A stretch of DNA of 52,166 nucleotides from JAWXUK01 sp044432725. GTDB taxonomy: Bacteria; Bacillota; Clostridia; Oscillospirales; Oscillospiraceae. The stretch spans positions 1 to 52,166 of the forward strand of contig JAWXUL010000018.1 of the NCBI GenBank assembly GCA_044432725.1, given 5' to 3'. A program made the translations under genes and the position numbers. Of the stretch, positions 42,250 through 51,322 are shown piece after piece. Each line of letters opens with the position of its first letter. The stretch's first letter is position 1. The notes below the pieces were generated by a model. The model was given only the letters and a program-made list of their open reading frames with translations, had not been told where the DNA came from and searched no databases.

Positions 42250-43111
42250 TAGAAAAATTACTGAACCACTAGTTTCTTTTAGAATAGTATATCAAATGAG
42301 GCTACAAAAAGAATTGGCACATCACAGCTCCTCTATTCGAACTTCTCGTTATGGTATTGATATCTACACAATTTTCAGGAAGAGATTAGTCACATTATAT
42401 TAATTGTTTATTTGGTCGGTTGTTAGTGATTTCCTTTTTTCAGGCACTCCCAATGGTGGTACGCAAATTATTAGAGGTTATTCTGCAATTTTATCGAAAG
42501 GGAATATTCCTAAATACCTTTTCCTTTTATTTAGAAGTATTTATGAATACTCCACTGATTCTTTCTAATTTCTTTGTATTTGGAATCTTGGTCGGAATTC
42601 CTATTAATCTGAAAAAATTGGTTAGTTACAAGTTTCTAGAGCTGTGTTAAATTAGGATAAGTTAACTAAATTCGGATTAGGTAACATTGTTGTTTGAAAA
42701 AATAATTTCCCATATCCCAAAGATAGTAATTATGGTTTTTTGCCAAAAATTCAAATTTTAATTAGAGGCTACTCATCAACCTAAAATTATCTGATAAGTT
42801 GTAATTCATTCAGAAAAACAGAAATAATCTAGATTACTTCTATAAAATATTGCTTTTATATCATCCCCTTTTTCGTGAAATGCAACAAAAAATCAAAACT
42901 TGGCGAAAAACTGTGCAGAGAAAATTTAAAAAAATCGTCTTAAAAATATCATCTTTTTAAGCACAAACAAACTTATAAAATCAAACCAAAAAACAAGGTT
43001 TTAAAGTTTTTTTGCTTCTTTTTTTTCAAAAAAAGAAGGCGGGGTCTGGGGGCGGCAGCCCCAGCGTCCTAGAGGAAGTTGCTGAGTAAGCCCTAATTAG
43101 GAGGATAATAA
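42250..43111. other. Gene-poor AT-rich region with remnants and a G/C-rich palindrome
   Basis: An 862-base gap splits the glycan locus. A short open frame at 42420-42650 is hydrophobic but has no ribosome site and no known family; the neighbouring frame reads GTPNGGTQIIRG, so a decayed gene is likely. Near 43015-43040, CTTCTTTTTTTT faces AAAAAGAAG. At 43042-43066, GGGGTCTGGGGGCGGCAGCCCC forms a G/C-rich palindrome often seen at the ends of repeated units in Clostridia. The rest is AT-rich and shows nothing clear. Confidence 0.5.
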
Positions 43112-44797
43112 ATGAAAAATTTAAAGCCAGAAGAACATTTTTTTGTCTATGATAATAGCACACTGAAAAAAACAGTAAACAAAGAAATGGTATTTACCGA
43201 TGAATTAAAGGTAACAGAAGTGGAAAATGGATGTATTCTACCCCTCAGAATTCGAAAAGATGCTACTTCTTTTGGTGTTTCTGTATTTGAGGGTGGGGTC
43301 TGTGATGAAAATCTTAATTTTGTAGCAGGCCATGTTCGTAAAAGAGTGGTGACTAGCCGTCAAAATCATACTTGTGAAAGAGGATATATACCAAATGTAC
43401 CAATAGTCCATAAAAAAGAAACTGTTGTATTTGGAGGAATTTTAATTGCTCATTACGGTCATATGTTGGCCGAATCGCTTGGACGATTATGGTGGTATGC
43501 TGATCATCCAGACACAAAATTTAAAATAGTTTTTTTAGTCACGGATTTGGGGGATGAACCAGAATTTCTTTTTTATGACATATTAGAAGCAATCGGAATC
43601 AAAAGAGAACAAATTGAGCTGATAGAAGTCCCTACCTCTTTTGAACATATCGTTGTTCCTGATGAATCTGTTTTTTATACTCAAGGATATAATGTTGGAT
43701 ATAAAAAAATATTTGATAAAATAATCGAAAATTTACCACCATCCTCTCATAAAAAGATATATTTTTCAAGATCTCGATTTGAAAAAAAAGATGGGTTAAA
43801 TGAACAGTATTATGAAAATTTTTACCGAAAGCGTGGATTTTTGATTGTCTTTCCAGAAGAACTATCATTTCAAGAAAAAGCTTCCTTAATACACGGTGCA
43901 GAGGAATTTGTTTGTACTATTCAATCTGGAATGCATACGATTTTTTGTGCAAAACCTGGATTAAAGGTAACTCTTCTGGACAGGTCAGGTGAAATTCATA
44001 TTTGCCATTTCTATCCACTGATAATGAGAGAGTGTGACTATTCCATCATTTCAGCAAACTTTAACTTTTTATCTGCATCCCATACTGGTACAAGTCGCTA
44101 TCTCTATGGTCCTACAAATAAATGGGTGGAGTATTTGAATAAAGAGGAAATTCCTTACAGCGAAGAGGAAGTATCCCTAGATATTCATTTAAAACCTTAT
44201 ATTTTTGAATATATTCAGGAATGGGGGGCACATTATGCAACAGCAAAACATTATAATCGAATCAAAAATAATGATTTAATTACCATTCTTTCTAATATTA
44301 ATATGATGTTTCATGATAATAGCATCAGACGCAAAGACTACATGGAACCAGATAAAATTACCAAATTAAATGACAGTATAAAAAAAGAAAAAAAAGCTGT
44401 TACTACCTTAAATACAGAAAAAAATCTCCTTACCTCTCTGATCAAGGAAGCCTTGTTAGAAAATGAAGCTAGGGAATTGACCACGATTAAAGAAACTCAT
44501 TTACTTGAATGCAAATACTATGAGGTTTTACTTGCAGAAAGCAAAAAAAATGAAAAAAAACTAAAAAAACTAAAAAAAATGCTTTCCGAAGAAAAAATAA
44601 TACAAGAGAAGCAGAAAGCAAGTCTATCTGCTTACGAGGAAGAACTAAAGGCAATCAAGAGTACCGACTCCTTTTACTATGTCCAAAGAATGAAAAGGTT
44701 TTGCAGCAGCAATATCTTTGGGCCAATGATCAAAAAAAGTTTCAAATCTTATATGAGAAAAATAAGAGAAAAAGAAAGAAGAAATGGAGAAAATTAG
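43112..44797 (+). CDS. GT61-type glycosyltransferase with a coiled-coil tail
   Basis: This 561-residue protein has the GT61/DUF563 core: HYGHMLAESLGRLWW (residues 112-126), KIYFSRSRF and EEFVCTIQSGMHTIFCAKPG. From about residue 420 to the end it is Lys/Glu-rich and coiled-coil-like (KKNEKKLKKLKKMLSEEKI), which may drive oligomerisation. Enzymes of this type add sugars in the cytoplasm. GGAGG lies 8 bases upstream. It begins the second glycan block after the gene-poor gap. Confidence 0.75.
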   Translation: MKNLKPEEHFFVYDNSTLKKTVNKEMVFTDELKVTEVENGCILPLRIRKDATSFGVSVFEGGVCDENLNFVAGHVRKRVVTSRQNHTCERGYIPNVPIVHKKETVVFGGILIAHYGHMLAESLGRLWWYADHPDTKFKIVFLVTDLGDEPEFLFYDILEAIGIKREQIELIEVPTSFEHIVVPDESVFYTQGYNVGYKKIFDKIIENLPPSSHKKIYFSRSRFEKKDGLNEQYYENFYRKRGFLIVFPEELSFQEKASLIHGAEEFVCTIQSGMHTIFCAKPGLKVTLLDRSGEIHICHFYPLIMRECDYSIISANFNFLSASHTGTSRYLYGPTNKWVEYLNKEEIPYSEEEVSLDIHLKPYIFEYIQEWGAHYATAKHYNRIKNNDLITILSNINMMFHDNSIRRKDYMEPDKITKLNDSIKKEKKAVTTLNTEKNLLTSLIKEALLENEARELTTIKETHLLECKYYEVLLAESKKNEKKLKKLKKMLSEEKIIQEKQKASLSAYEEELKAIKSTDSFYYVQRMKRFCSSNIFGPMIKKSFKSYMRKIREKERRNGEN

Positions 44798-44805
44798 GTA
44801 CTTCT

Positions 44806-45585
44806 ATGAAAGCAATCATCCTAGCTGGTGGCTTCGGCACCCGAATCTCCGAAGAAAGTCAATATAAGCCAAAACCAATGGTTAATCTAGGTGGTATGCC
44901 CATCCTTTGGCACATCATGAAAGGATTTTCTGCTCATGGTGTCAACGAATTCATCATCTGTGCGGGCTATAAGCAACACGTCATCAAGGAATATTTCGCC
45001 GATTATTTCCTCCACACCTCCGATGTGACCTATGACTTCACCCATGGAAAGAACGAAATGACCATCCATCAGAATAATTCTGAGCCTTGGAAGGTCACTG
45101 TTGTAGATACAGGTCTTCACACCATGACAGGTGGACGGGTGAAAAGAGTGAAAGATTATATCGGAAATGAGCCTTTTTTCCTCACTTATGGGGATGGGGT
45201 CTCAAATATGGATATGAGCAAACTACTAGAATTTCATCAAAATCATGGTAAAATGGTCACCATGTCTGCCTATAATGCAGGGCAACGTTTTGGTGTTCTG
45301 GATGTAAATGACTCAGGTGAAATTTCTGAGTTTCGTGAAAAAACCGAAGGAGACGGTAGCCTTATCAATATCGGTTTTATGGTCTGTCAACCTGAATTTC
45401 TGGACTATATCCATGGTGATGATGAGATATTAGAGAAAAAACCTCTCATGACCGTAGCAAAAGAAGGGCAACTAATGGCATACCGTCATGAAGGTTTCTG
45501 GAAATGTATGGATACAGTTCGTGAAAAAGAACAGTTAGAAGAACTATGGGCAGAGGGTAATGCCCCTTGGAAAGTGTGGGAATAA
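44806..45585 (+). CDS. rfbF: Glucose-1-phosphate cytidylyltransferase
   Basis: This 259-residue protein joins CTP and glucose-1-phosphate to give CDP-glucose. It has the nucleotide-binding GGFGTR (residues 8-13), KPMVNLGG, FFLTYGDGVSN with the metal-binding Asp, and FREKTEGDG. The length and motifs match RfbF. It starts at ATG 44806 with TTAGG upstream and is followed by rfbG after one base. It opens the CDP-dideoxyhexose module. Confidence 0.9.
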   Translation: MKAIILAGGFGTRISEESQYKPKPMVNLGGMPILWHIMKGFSAHGVNEFIICAGYKQHVIKEYFADYFLHTSDVTYDFTHGKNEMTIHQNNSEPWKVTVVDTGLHTMTGGRVKRVKDYIGNEPFFLTYGDGVSNMDMSKLLEFHQNHGKMVTMSAYNAGQRFGVLDVNDSGEISEFREKTEGDGSLINIGFMVCQPEFLDYIHGDDEILEKKPLMTVAKEGQLMAYRHEGFWKCMDTVREKEQLEELWAEGNAPWKVWE

Positions 45586-45586
45586 G

Positions 45587-46648
45587 ATGGATTTATCATT
45601 TTATAAGGGGAAAACAGTCTTTGTGACAGGGCATACAGGATTCAAAGGCTCTTGGCTCTGCTCCCTATTGTTGGAATTAGGTGCAAAGGTGATTGGGTAT
45701 GCTTTAGAACCCAATACAACACCAAATCTTTTCACTTTGTTGAAATTAGAAGAGAAAATCACCCATATTCAAGGAGATATCCGTGATTATGAAAACATTC
45801 ATCATGCGATTTCTACTTATCAACCAGAAATTGTCCTGCATTTAGCGGCACAACCCTTGGTGCGTGAAAGCTACGAAAATCCTGTCTATACCTACGAAAC
45901 AAATGTGATGGGGACTGTGAATCTATGCGAAGCCATTCGCAATACCACATCCGTCAAGTCATTTCTCAATGTGACCACGGATAAGGTCTACGAAAATAAA
46001 GAATGGCATTGGGGTTATCGAGAAAATGAGCCATTAAATGGCTTTGACCCTTATTCCAATTCCAAATCCTGTTCTGAGTTGGTGACATCTTCTTATATCA
46101 ATTCTTTCTTTAAGGAGAAAAATATCCCCGTGTCTACGGCACGAGCTGGGAATGTCATCGGAGGTGGAGATTTTTCTGCAGATCGCATTATACCAGACTG
46201 TGTGCGAGCGATGGAAGAAAAAAAGGATATCTGTATCCGAAATCCCCACTCTACTCGTCCTTATCAGCACGTTTTAGAGCCTATCTGTGCCTATTTGATG
46301 ATTGCACAGGAACAATATCTTGATTCTACAAAAGCAGGTCATTATAATGTAGGCCCTGAAGATACTGATTGTGTGACAACTGGGACACTAGTGGCGTTAT
46401 TCTGTAAGAAATGGGGCGAATCGGCTACATGGAAGAACATTTCTTTGGAGAATCAACCACATGAAGCAAATTTTTTGAAGTTAGATTGTTCTAAATTGAA
46501 GTATACCTTTGATTGGCATCCAAAATGGACGATTGAAGAGGCTTTGTCCTATACTGTTGATTGGAGTAAAGTGTATTTGGAACAGGGTGACTTAGAGGAT
46601 GTCACAAGAAGGCAAATTCAAGAATATTTAATAGAAAGTGAGTCTTAA
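45587..46648 (+). CDS. rfbG: CDP-glucose 4,6-dehydratase
   Basis: This 353-residue short-chain dehydratase carries the NAD-binding GHTGFKG (residues 15-21), LAAQPLVRESYENP, the NVTTDKVYEN segment with the catalytic Asp/Lys pair, and the YSNSK motif in DPYSNSKSC. It makes CDP-4-keto-6-deoxyglucose, the branch point for dideoxyhexoses. The start at 45587 is only 1 base after the rfbF stop; ATG with a weak GGGAATAA site. Confidence 0.9.
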   Translation: MDLSFYKGKTVFVTGHTGFKGSWLCSLLLELGAKVIGYALEPNTTPNLFTLLKLEEKITHIQGDIRDYENIHHAISTYQPEIVLHLAAQPLVRESYENPVYTYETNVMGTVNLCEAIRNTTSVKSFLNVTTDKVYENKEWHWGYRENEPLNGFDPYSNSKSCSELVTSSYINSFFKEKNIPVSTARAGNVIGGGDFSADRIIPDCVRAMEEKKDICIRNPHSTRPYQHVLEPICAYLMIAQEQYLDSTKAGHYNVGPEDTDCVTTGTLVALFCKKWGESATWKNISLENQPHEANFLKLDCSKLKYTFDWHPKWTIEEALSYTVDWSKVYLEQGDLEDVTRRQIQEYLIESES

Positions 46649-46650
46649 CT

Positions 46651-47982
46651 ATGAATAACAATAAGGAGCAAGCTCAACAAGAAATTTTAACACTTGTTGC
46701 TAAATACTATGAAAAATTTCATAAAAAAGAAGATTATAAGGATGGAGATCGTATTCCTTATGCTTCGAGAGTTTATGACAGTGATGAAATGTGTAATCTA
46801 GTGGATAGTGCCTTAGAGTTTTGGCTCACAGCAGGAAGATATGCTGACGAATTTGAATCCAGTTTTGCTTCCTATTTAAATGTTCGTTTTTGCTCTCTGG
46901 TAAATTCAGGTTCTTCTGCAAATTTATTAGCCTTTATGACCTTAACCTCTCCATTATTGAAAGATAGAGCCATACAGCGAGGAGATGAAGTCATCACTGT
47001 TGCCTGTGGTTTTCCTACCACCGTCACTCCTATCATTCAATACGGAGCGGTACCAGTCTTTGTAGACGTGACCATCCCTCAATATAACATTGATGTAACA
47101 CAATTAGAAAATGCTCTTTCAAGCAAAACAAAAGCTGTGATGATTGCTCATACTTTGGGAAATCCCTTTGATTTATCGGCTGTGAAACATTTTTGTGATA
47201 AAAATAATTTATGGCTTATAGAAGATAATTGTGATGCACTTGGATCAATTTATACTGTTGATGGAACTGATATGTTGACAGGAACCATCGGTGATATTGG
47301 CACTTCCAGTTTTTATCCCCCACACCACATGACCATGGGTGAAGGTGGTGCAGTTTATACGAATAATTCATTACTCCACAAGATAAGTCGCTCTTTTCGA
47401 GATTGGGGACGCGATTGTTCTTGTGCATCTGGTCAGGATGATTTATGTAAACAACGATTCAAAAAGCAATATGGCGAATTACCTTTAGGCTATGATCATA
47501 AATATGTTTATTCCCATTTTGGATATAATCTAAAAGTTTCTGATATGCAAGCTGCAGTCGGATGTGCTCAGCTGAAAAAGTTCCCTTCTTTTGTAGAAAA
47601 GAGAAAAGAGAATTTTCGTTTATTGAAGGAAGGGTTGAGTGGCGTAGATGATAAATTGATTTTACCAGAAGCCTGTCCTAATAGCGATCCTAGTTGGTTC
47701 GGTTTTCCTATCACCTGTAAAGAAGGAGTTAGTCGAAATAAAATAACCGAACATTTAGAACAAAACGGTGTTCAAACCAGAAACCTCTTTGCTGGTAATT
47801 TGATGAAACACCCTTGTTTTGATGAAATGAGAGAGACTGGAACAGGTTATCGAGTCGTAGGTGAATTGACAAATACGGATTACATTATGAATCATACCTT
47901 TTGGATTGGGGTATATCCCGGCATGACCGAAGAGATGGTTGAGAGAATGGTGAAGTTGATTCGAGAAGGTACTACACTATGA
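46651..47982 (+). CDS. rfbH: CDP-4-keto-6-deoxyglucose 3-dehydratase (RfbH/E1)
   Basis: This 443-residue PLP/PMP-family enzyme removes the 3-hydroxyl. As expected for RfbH/E1, the Lys of the aminotransferase fold is replaced by His (FYPPHHMTMGEGG, H225/H226). An iron-sulfur motif is present: C194 then C256-S-C258-x7-C266. In the literature the first spacing is 57 residues; here it is 61. The ATG is 3 bases after the rfbG stop, and the stop overlaps the next gene by 4 bases. It needs an E3-type reductase, which is not in the window. Confidence 0.9.
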   Translation: MNNNKEQAQQEILTLVAKYYEKFHKKEDYKDGDRIPYASRVYDSDEMCNLVDSALEFWLTAGRYADEFESSFASYLNVRFCSLVNSGSSANLLAFMTLTSPLLKDRAIQRGDEVITVACGFPTTVTPIIQYGAVPVFVDVTIPQYNIDVTQLENALSSKTKAVMIAHTLGNPFDLSAVKHFCDKNNLWLIEDNCDALGSIYTVDGTDMLTGTIGDIGTSSFYPPHHMTMGEGGAVYTNNSLLHKISRSFRDWGRDCSCASGQDDLCKQRFKKQYGELPLGYDHKYVYSHFGYNLKVSDMQAAVGCAQLKKFPSFVEKRKENFRLLKEGLSGVDDKLILPEACPNSDPSWFGFPITCKEGVSRNKITEHLEQNGVQTRNLFAGNLMKHPCFDEMRETGTGYRVVGELTNTDYIMNHTFWIGVYPGMTEEMVERMVKLIREGTTL

Positions 47983-48902
47983 AAAAAGCAATTGTCACAG
48001 GTGCCAATGGATTCGTCGGGGCAGCTGTTGTGAAAGAGCTGGTAAAGCAGGGGGTCGCTGTTACAGCTGTCATCCGAAATGAATCCTCTGATTTACAACG
48101 GTTAAAGGAGATCGAAGGCATTACGTATGTATTCTGTCCATTAAACCAATTGAAAACGTTACCTTCTCTTCTTACAGAACGAGATTTTGATTTATTTTAT
48201 CACTTTGCTTGGGATGGTGCTGCAGGGGAAGCCAGAGCGAATACGCAACTTCAGTTACAAAATGCACAATGGACGGTGGATGCCGTAGAAGTTGCTCATG
48301 AATTATCATGCAAAAAAATAGTTGTTTCAGGCAGTATTATGGAACACGAAACCGTGTCTGCTTGCTATACTCAAGGAAATGCCCCTGGGATTGCTTATGT
48401 CTATGGTAGCGGAAAATTAGTGGCACATACCATGAGTTCCTGTGTTGCAGCGAAATTAGGTATTGAATTGGTATGGGGAAAAATCACAAATGCTTATGGA
48501 GCAGGAGAATTTTCACCTCGTTTTATCAACAGCACGATTCGTAAAGTCCTGGACGGGGAAGATCCTCAATTCACCTCTGGAACCCAAAATTATGACTTTA
48601 TCTATATTGATGATGTGGCTCGAGCTTTTTATCATTTGGGAACAGAAGGGAAATCGGAACATCATTATCTCATCGGAAGTGGTCATGCCAAACCATTGAA
48701 AGAATTTATTCTGGAGATGAAGGAAGCTATTGGTCAGAACGTGAATTTTATTTTTGGAGATGTCCCTTTTACAGGGGTGAATTTACCCCTTGATTTATTT
48801 AGTACAGAGCAAATCACGAAAGATACCTCCTTTTCCCCTGAAATTTCCTTCCATGAAGGTATCTTAAAAACAGCTACATGGATAAAGGAGATTGATGTAT
48901 GA
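47979..48902 (+). CDS. NAD-dependent sugar-nucleotide reductase/epimerase (RfbJ/RfbS/AscF-like)
   Basis: This 307-residue SDR protein has GANGFVGAAV (residues 9-18) and the YGSGK active site (VYGSGKLVAH). In dideoxyhexose pathways, the SDR after RfbH reduces the 4-keto group (RfbJ to abequose, RfbS to paratose, AscF to ascarylose). It lies between RfbH and the RmlC-like epimerase, so it probably does the last reduction. Both ends overlap neighbours by 4 bases. Confidence 0.82.
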   Translation: MKKAIVTGANGFVGAAVVKELVKQGVAVTAVIRNESSDLQRLKEIEGITYVFCPLNQLKTLPSLLTERDFDLFYHFAWDGAAGEARANTQLQLQNAQWTVDAVEVAHELSCKKIVVSGSIMEHETVSACYTQGNAPGIAYVYGSGKLVAHTMSSCVAAKLGIELVWGKITNAYGAGEFSPRFINSTIRKVLDGEDPQFTSGTQNYDFIYIDDVARAFYHLGTEGKSEHHYLIGSGHAKPLKEFILEMKEAIGQNVNFIFGDVPFTGVNLPLDLFSTEQITKDTSFSPEISFHEGILKTATWIKEIDV

Positions 48903-49474
48903 TTGAGCATTTCAAATTTACAGAACATGATTTAAAAGGTTTGTATGAAATCCAACCATTTTATGCAACGGATGAGCGTGGTGGGTTTATCAAAGATTAC
49001 TCGAAAGAAGTATTTTTTGCAAATGGTATTGACCACGATTTAAAGGAAGTATTCTATGCTATTTCTCACAAAGGTGTCGTCCGTGCCTTACACTTTCAAC
49101 GTGAAAAACAGCAAGCTAAGTTGGTACGTTGTATCGCTGGTCATGTTTATGATGTTGTGGTAGATTTACGAAAAGATAGCCCAACCTTCAAACAATGGAA
49201 AGGCTTTGATTTAACAGGGGAAAATCGTAAATCCTTGCTTGTGCCAGAAGGATTCGGGCATGGATATGTGGTGTTAGAGGACTCTGTGGTCTCTTATCAA
49301 TGTGCAGAAAAATTTTATGGAGAATACGACGATGGTATCCAATGGAATGACCCTGAACTGGGGATTGACTGGAGATTGGATAGTATCGGAGGAGATGACA
49401 ATTTGATTATTTCTGAAAAAGATAAGAATTTGTTGTCTTTTCAAGAGTTTGAAGAGAAATATGGGTGGTTTTAA
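48899..49474 (+). CDS. RmlC-like sugar-nucleotide epimerase (AscE/RfbC-like)
   Basis: This 191-residue cupin-fold protein has RALHFQREKQQAKLVRC (with the active-site His), VYDVVVDLRKDSPTF, PEGFGHGYVVLED and the WNDPELGIDW end. It matches RmlC/RfbC (dTDP-4-keto-rhamnose epimerase). With no dTDP-glucose genes nearby and CDP-dideoxyhexose genes directly upstream, its job may be 5-epimerisation in an ascarylose-type pathway. It overlaps the previous stop. It is the last sugar gene before the exporter. Confidence 0.85.
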   Translation: MIEHFKFTEHDLKGLYEIQPFYATDERGGFIKDYSKEVFFANGIDHDLKEVFYAISHKGVVRALHFQREKQQAKLVRCIAGHVYDVVVDLRKDSPTFKQWKGFDLTGENRKSLLVPEGFGHGYVVLEDSVVSYQCAEKFYGEYDDGIQWNDPELGIDWRLDSIGGDDNLIISEKDKNLLSFQEFEEKYGWF

Positions 49475-49506
49475 ATCTTTAACCCATTCTTTGCATAGGA
49501 GGGACT

Positions 49507-50289
49507 ATGAACATCCAAATCGTTACATCCAAAATTAAGGAACACCAATTCCTCCTTGAAGAACTCATTAAACGTGACTTCAAAAAAAAATATAAACGCA
49601 CAGCACTAGGCATGGGATGGAGCATCCTCTCGCCTCTCCTAGAATTATTGGTCATGTCTTTAGTTTTTACTCAATTTTTTGGAAGAGATACTCCTCATTA
49701 TATCATTTACCTATTCTGTGGACGCTTAGTGTTCTCATTCTTTACCGATGCCACCAAAGGAGGTATGGGTACCATTATGAGTAATGCCTCTATATTTACT
49801 AAAGTCAATGTACCGAAATATTTATTTCTTTTTTCAAGAAATGTTCAAGCGTGTATTAATTTTCTTCTGATTTTGATAATATTTTTTCTATTTGTAGCTA
49901 TTGATGGAATTGCATTTACATGGAAATTTATCTTACTAAGTTATCCAATATGTTTATTGATTATCTTTAACATCGGAATGGGAATGATTCTATCTGCTAT
50001 GTTTGTTTTCTTTCGTGATACTCAGTATTTATACGATATTTTCACGACATTATTGATGTATTTTTCAGCAATTTTTTACACCATCGATGGTTATCCCATT
50101 CATATTCAACCACTTTTCTATTTGAATCCAATTTTTTGTTTTATTCAGTATTTTCGACTGATTGTGATTGATTCGGTGATACCCTCCCTCACGCTGCATG
50201 GTTTGATTCTAGCTTATACTGGAATTGTATTTGGGATAGGTTGTTGGATGTACAAGAAATACAATACAAAATTCCTCTATTATGTATGA
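49507..50289 (+). CDS. ABC-2 type polysaccharide export permease (Wzm/TagG-like)
   Basis: This 260-residue membrane protein has about six helices (near residues 35-55, 60-80, 105-140, 145-175, 180-200, 230-250). The N-terminus LIKRDFKKKYKRTALGMGWS is the characteristic pre-helix of this family. It forms the channel for glycan or teichoic acid export. GGAGG lies 7 bases upstream. The ATPase follows after a short gap. Confidence 0.87.
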   Translation: MNIQIVTSKIKEHQFLLEELIKRDFKKKYKRTALGMGWSILSPLLELLVMSLVFTQFFGRDTPHYIIYLFCGRLVFSFFTDATKGGMGTIMSNASIFTKVNVPKYLFLFSRNVQACINFLLILIIFFLFVAIDGIAFTWKFILLSYPICLLIIFNIGMGMILSAMFVFFRDTQYLYDIFTTLLMYFSAIFYTIDGYPIHIQPLFYLNPIFCFIQYFRLIVIDSVIPSLTLHGLILAYTGIVFGIGCWMYKKYNTKFLYYV

Positions 50290-50301
50290 TTGGAGAATTC
50301 T

Positions 50302-51045
50302 ATGGCTATTTTAGAAGTGAAAAATGTCTCCATTCGTTACATGACAGGTGATTTCAAAGAGATAGGTCTGAAAGAATTCTTCATGAAAAAGGCAACTAAT
50401 CAATACGAAGTGAAAGAGTTCTGGGCAAACAAAAATATTAGCTTTTTAATAGAAGAAGGTGATATGCTAGGCATCATCGGTACAAATGGTGCTGGGAAAT
50501 CAACGCTACTCAAATGTGTATCTGGAATCATGGAGCCTACTAAAGGAAAAGTGATTCGAAAAGGAAAAATAGCAGCCCTTCTTGAATTAGGGAGTGGCTT
50601 TGATGGAGATTTGACAGTCAAAGAGAATGCCTATCTTCGTGGAGCAATGCTTGGCTACACCAGAAAATTTATGGATGAAACCTATGAGCAAATCATTGAA
50701 TTTTCTGAGTTAAGAGAATTTGAACATCGCTCGTTTAAGCACTTATCATCTGGAATGAAGTCACGCCTAGCTTTCTCCATCGCCTCACTTGTGGAACCAG
50801 AAATTCTGATTTTAGATGAAGTTCTCTCTGTGGGAGATGGAGCATTTAAGAAAAAAAGTGAAAATAAAATGAGAGAAATCATCGGAAATGGGGCAACCAC
50901 CATACTGGTTTCTCATTCACTGGGGCAAGTGCGTGAAATGTGTTCAAAGATTTTATGGCTACACAAAGGTGAGCAGATGGAGTTCGGCGATGATGTAAAT
51001 GGGATATGCGACAAATATCAAAACTTTATCAATAATAAGGGGTGA
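50302..51045 (+). CDS. ABC-type polysaccharide export ATPase (Wzt/TagH-like)
   Basis: This 247-residue ATPase has Walker A GTNGAGKST (residues 58-66), the signature LSSGMKSRL and Walker B EILILDEVLSVGD. It lacks the C-terminal carbohydrate-binding domain of long Wzt forms, so it is TagH-like in length. ATG 50302 follows TTGGAG; a TTG at 50290 is upstream but less well placed. It pairs with the permease to move the glycan outward. Confidence 0.9.
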   Translation: MAILEVKNVSIRYMTGDFKEIGLKEFFMKKATNQYEVKEFWANKNISFLIEEGDMLGIIGTNGAGKSTLLKCVSGIMEPTKGKVIRKGKIAALLELGSGFDGDLTVKENAYLRGAMLGYTRKFMDETYEQIIEFSELREFEHRSFKHLSSGMKSRLAFSIASLVEPEILILDEVLSVGDGAFKKKSENKMREIIGNGATTILVSHSLGQVREMCSKILWLHKGEQMEFGDDVNGICDKYQNFINNKG

Positions 51046-51049
51046 ATTC

Positions 51050-51322
51050 ATGGCACTAACAAAGAAAAAATATACTCCTGTGCTGAAGAATGAGATAGTT
51101 TCCCAGTACAAATCAGGAGAAAAGACGATAGATGAATTGAGTACTGAATACTGCATTCCAAAAACGACTTTACAAGGTTGGATTAAGAAGGCAGATGAAG
51201 TCACATTCCCTGATGGTAGGATTTTCTCAATACAAGACCTATTATGCCTAGAGAAATATTGCCAAGACTTGGAACGTGAAAATTCCTTTCTAAAAAAAAC
51301 TGCGAATCGGTTTTCGGTTTAA
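51050..51322 (+). CDS. IS3-family OrfA-like HTH protein
   Basis: This 90-residue protein begins MALTKKKYTPVLKNEIVSQY, with a helix-turn-helix (about residues 22-45; TIDELSTEYCIPKTTLQGWI) and a coiled leucine-rich end (LCLEKYCQDLERENSFLKK). That is the OrfA layout of IS3-type transposons. AAGGGG lies 8 bases upstream of ATG 51050, which is 4 bases after the ABC ATPase stop. An A-run of 8 (51292-51299) near its end fits a slippery site for -1 frameshifting into OrfB. It is a fragment, not a full insertion sequence. Confidence 0.75.
   Translation: MALTKKKYTPVLKNEIVSQYKSGEKTIDELSTEYCIPKTTLQGWIKKADEVTFPDGRIFSIQDLLCLEKYCQDLERENSFLKKTANRFSV

Noticed and set aside
42420..42650. Hydrophobic open frame in the glycan gap
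   Set aside because: No ribosome site or family match; read as a remnant, not a gene.
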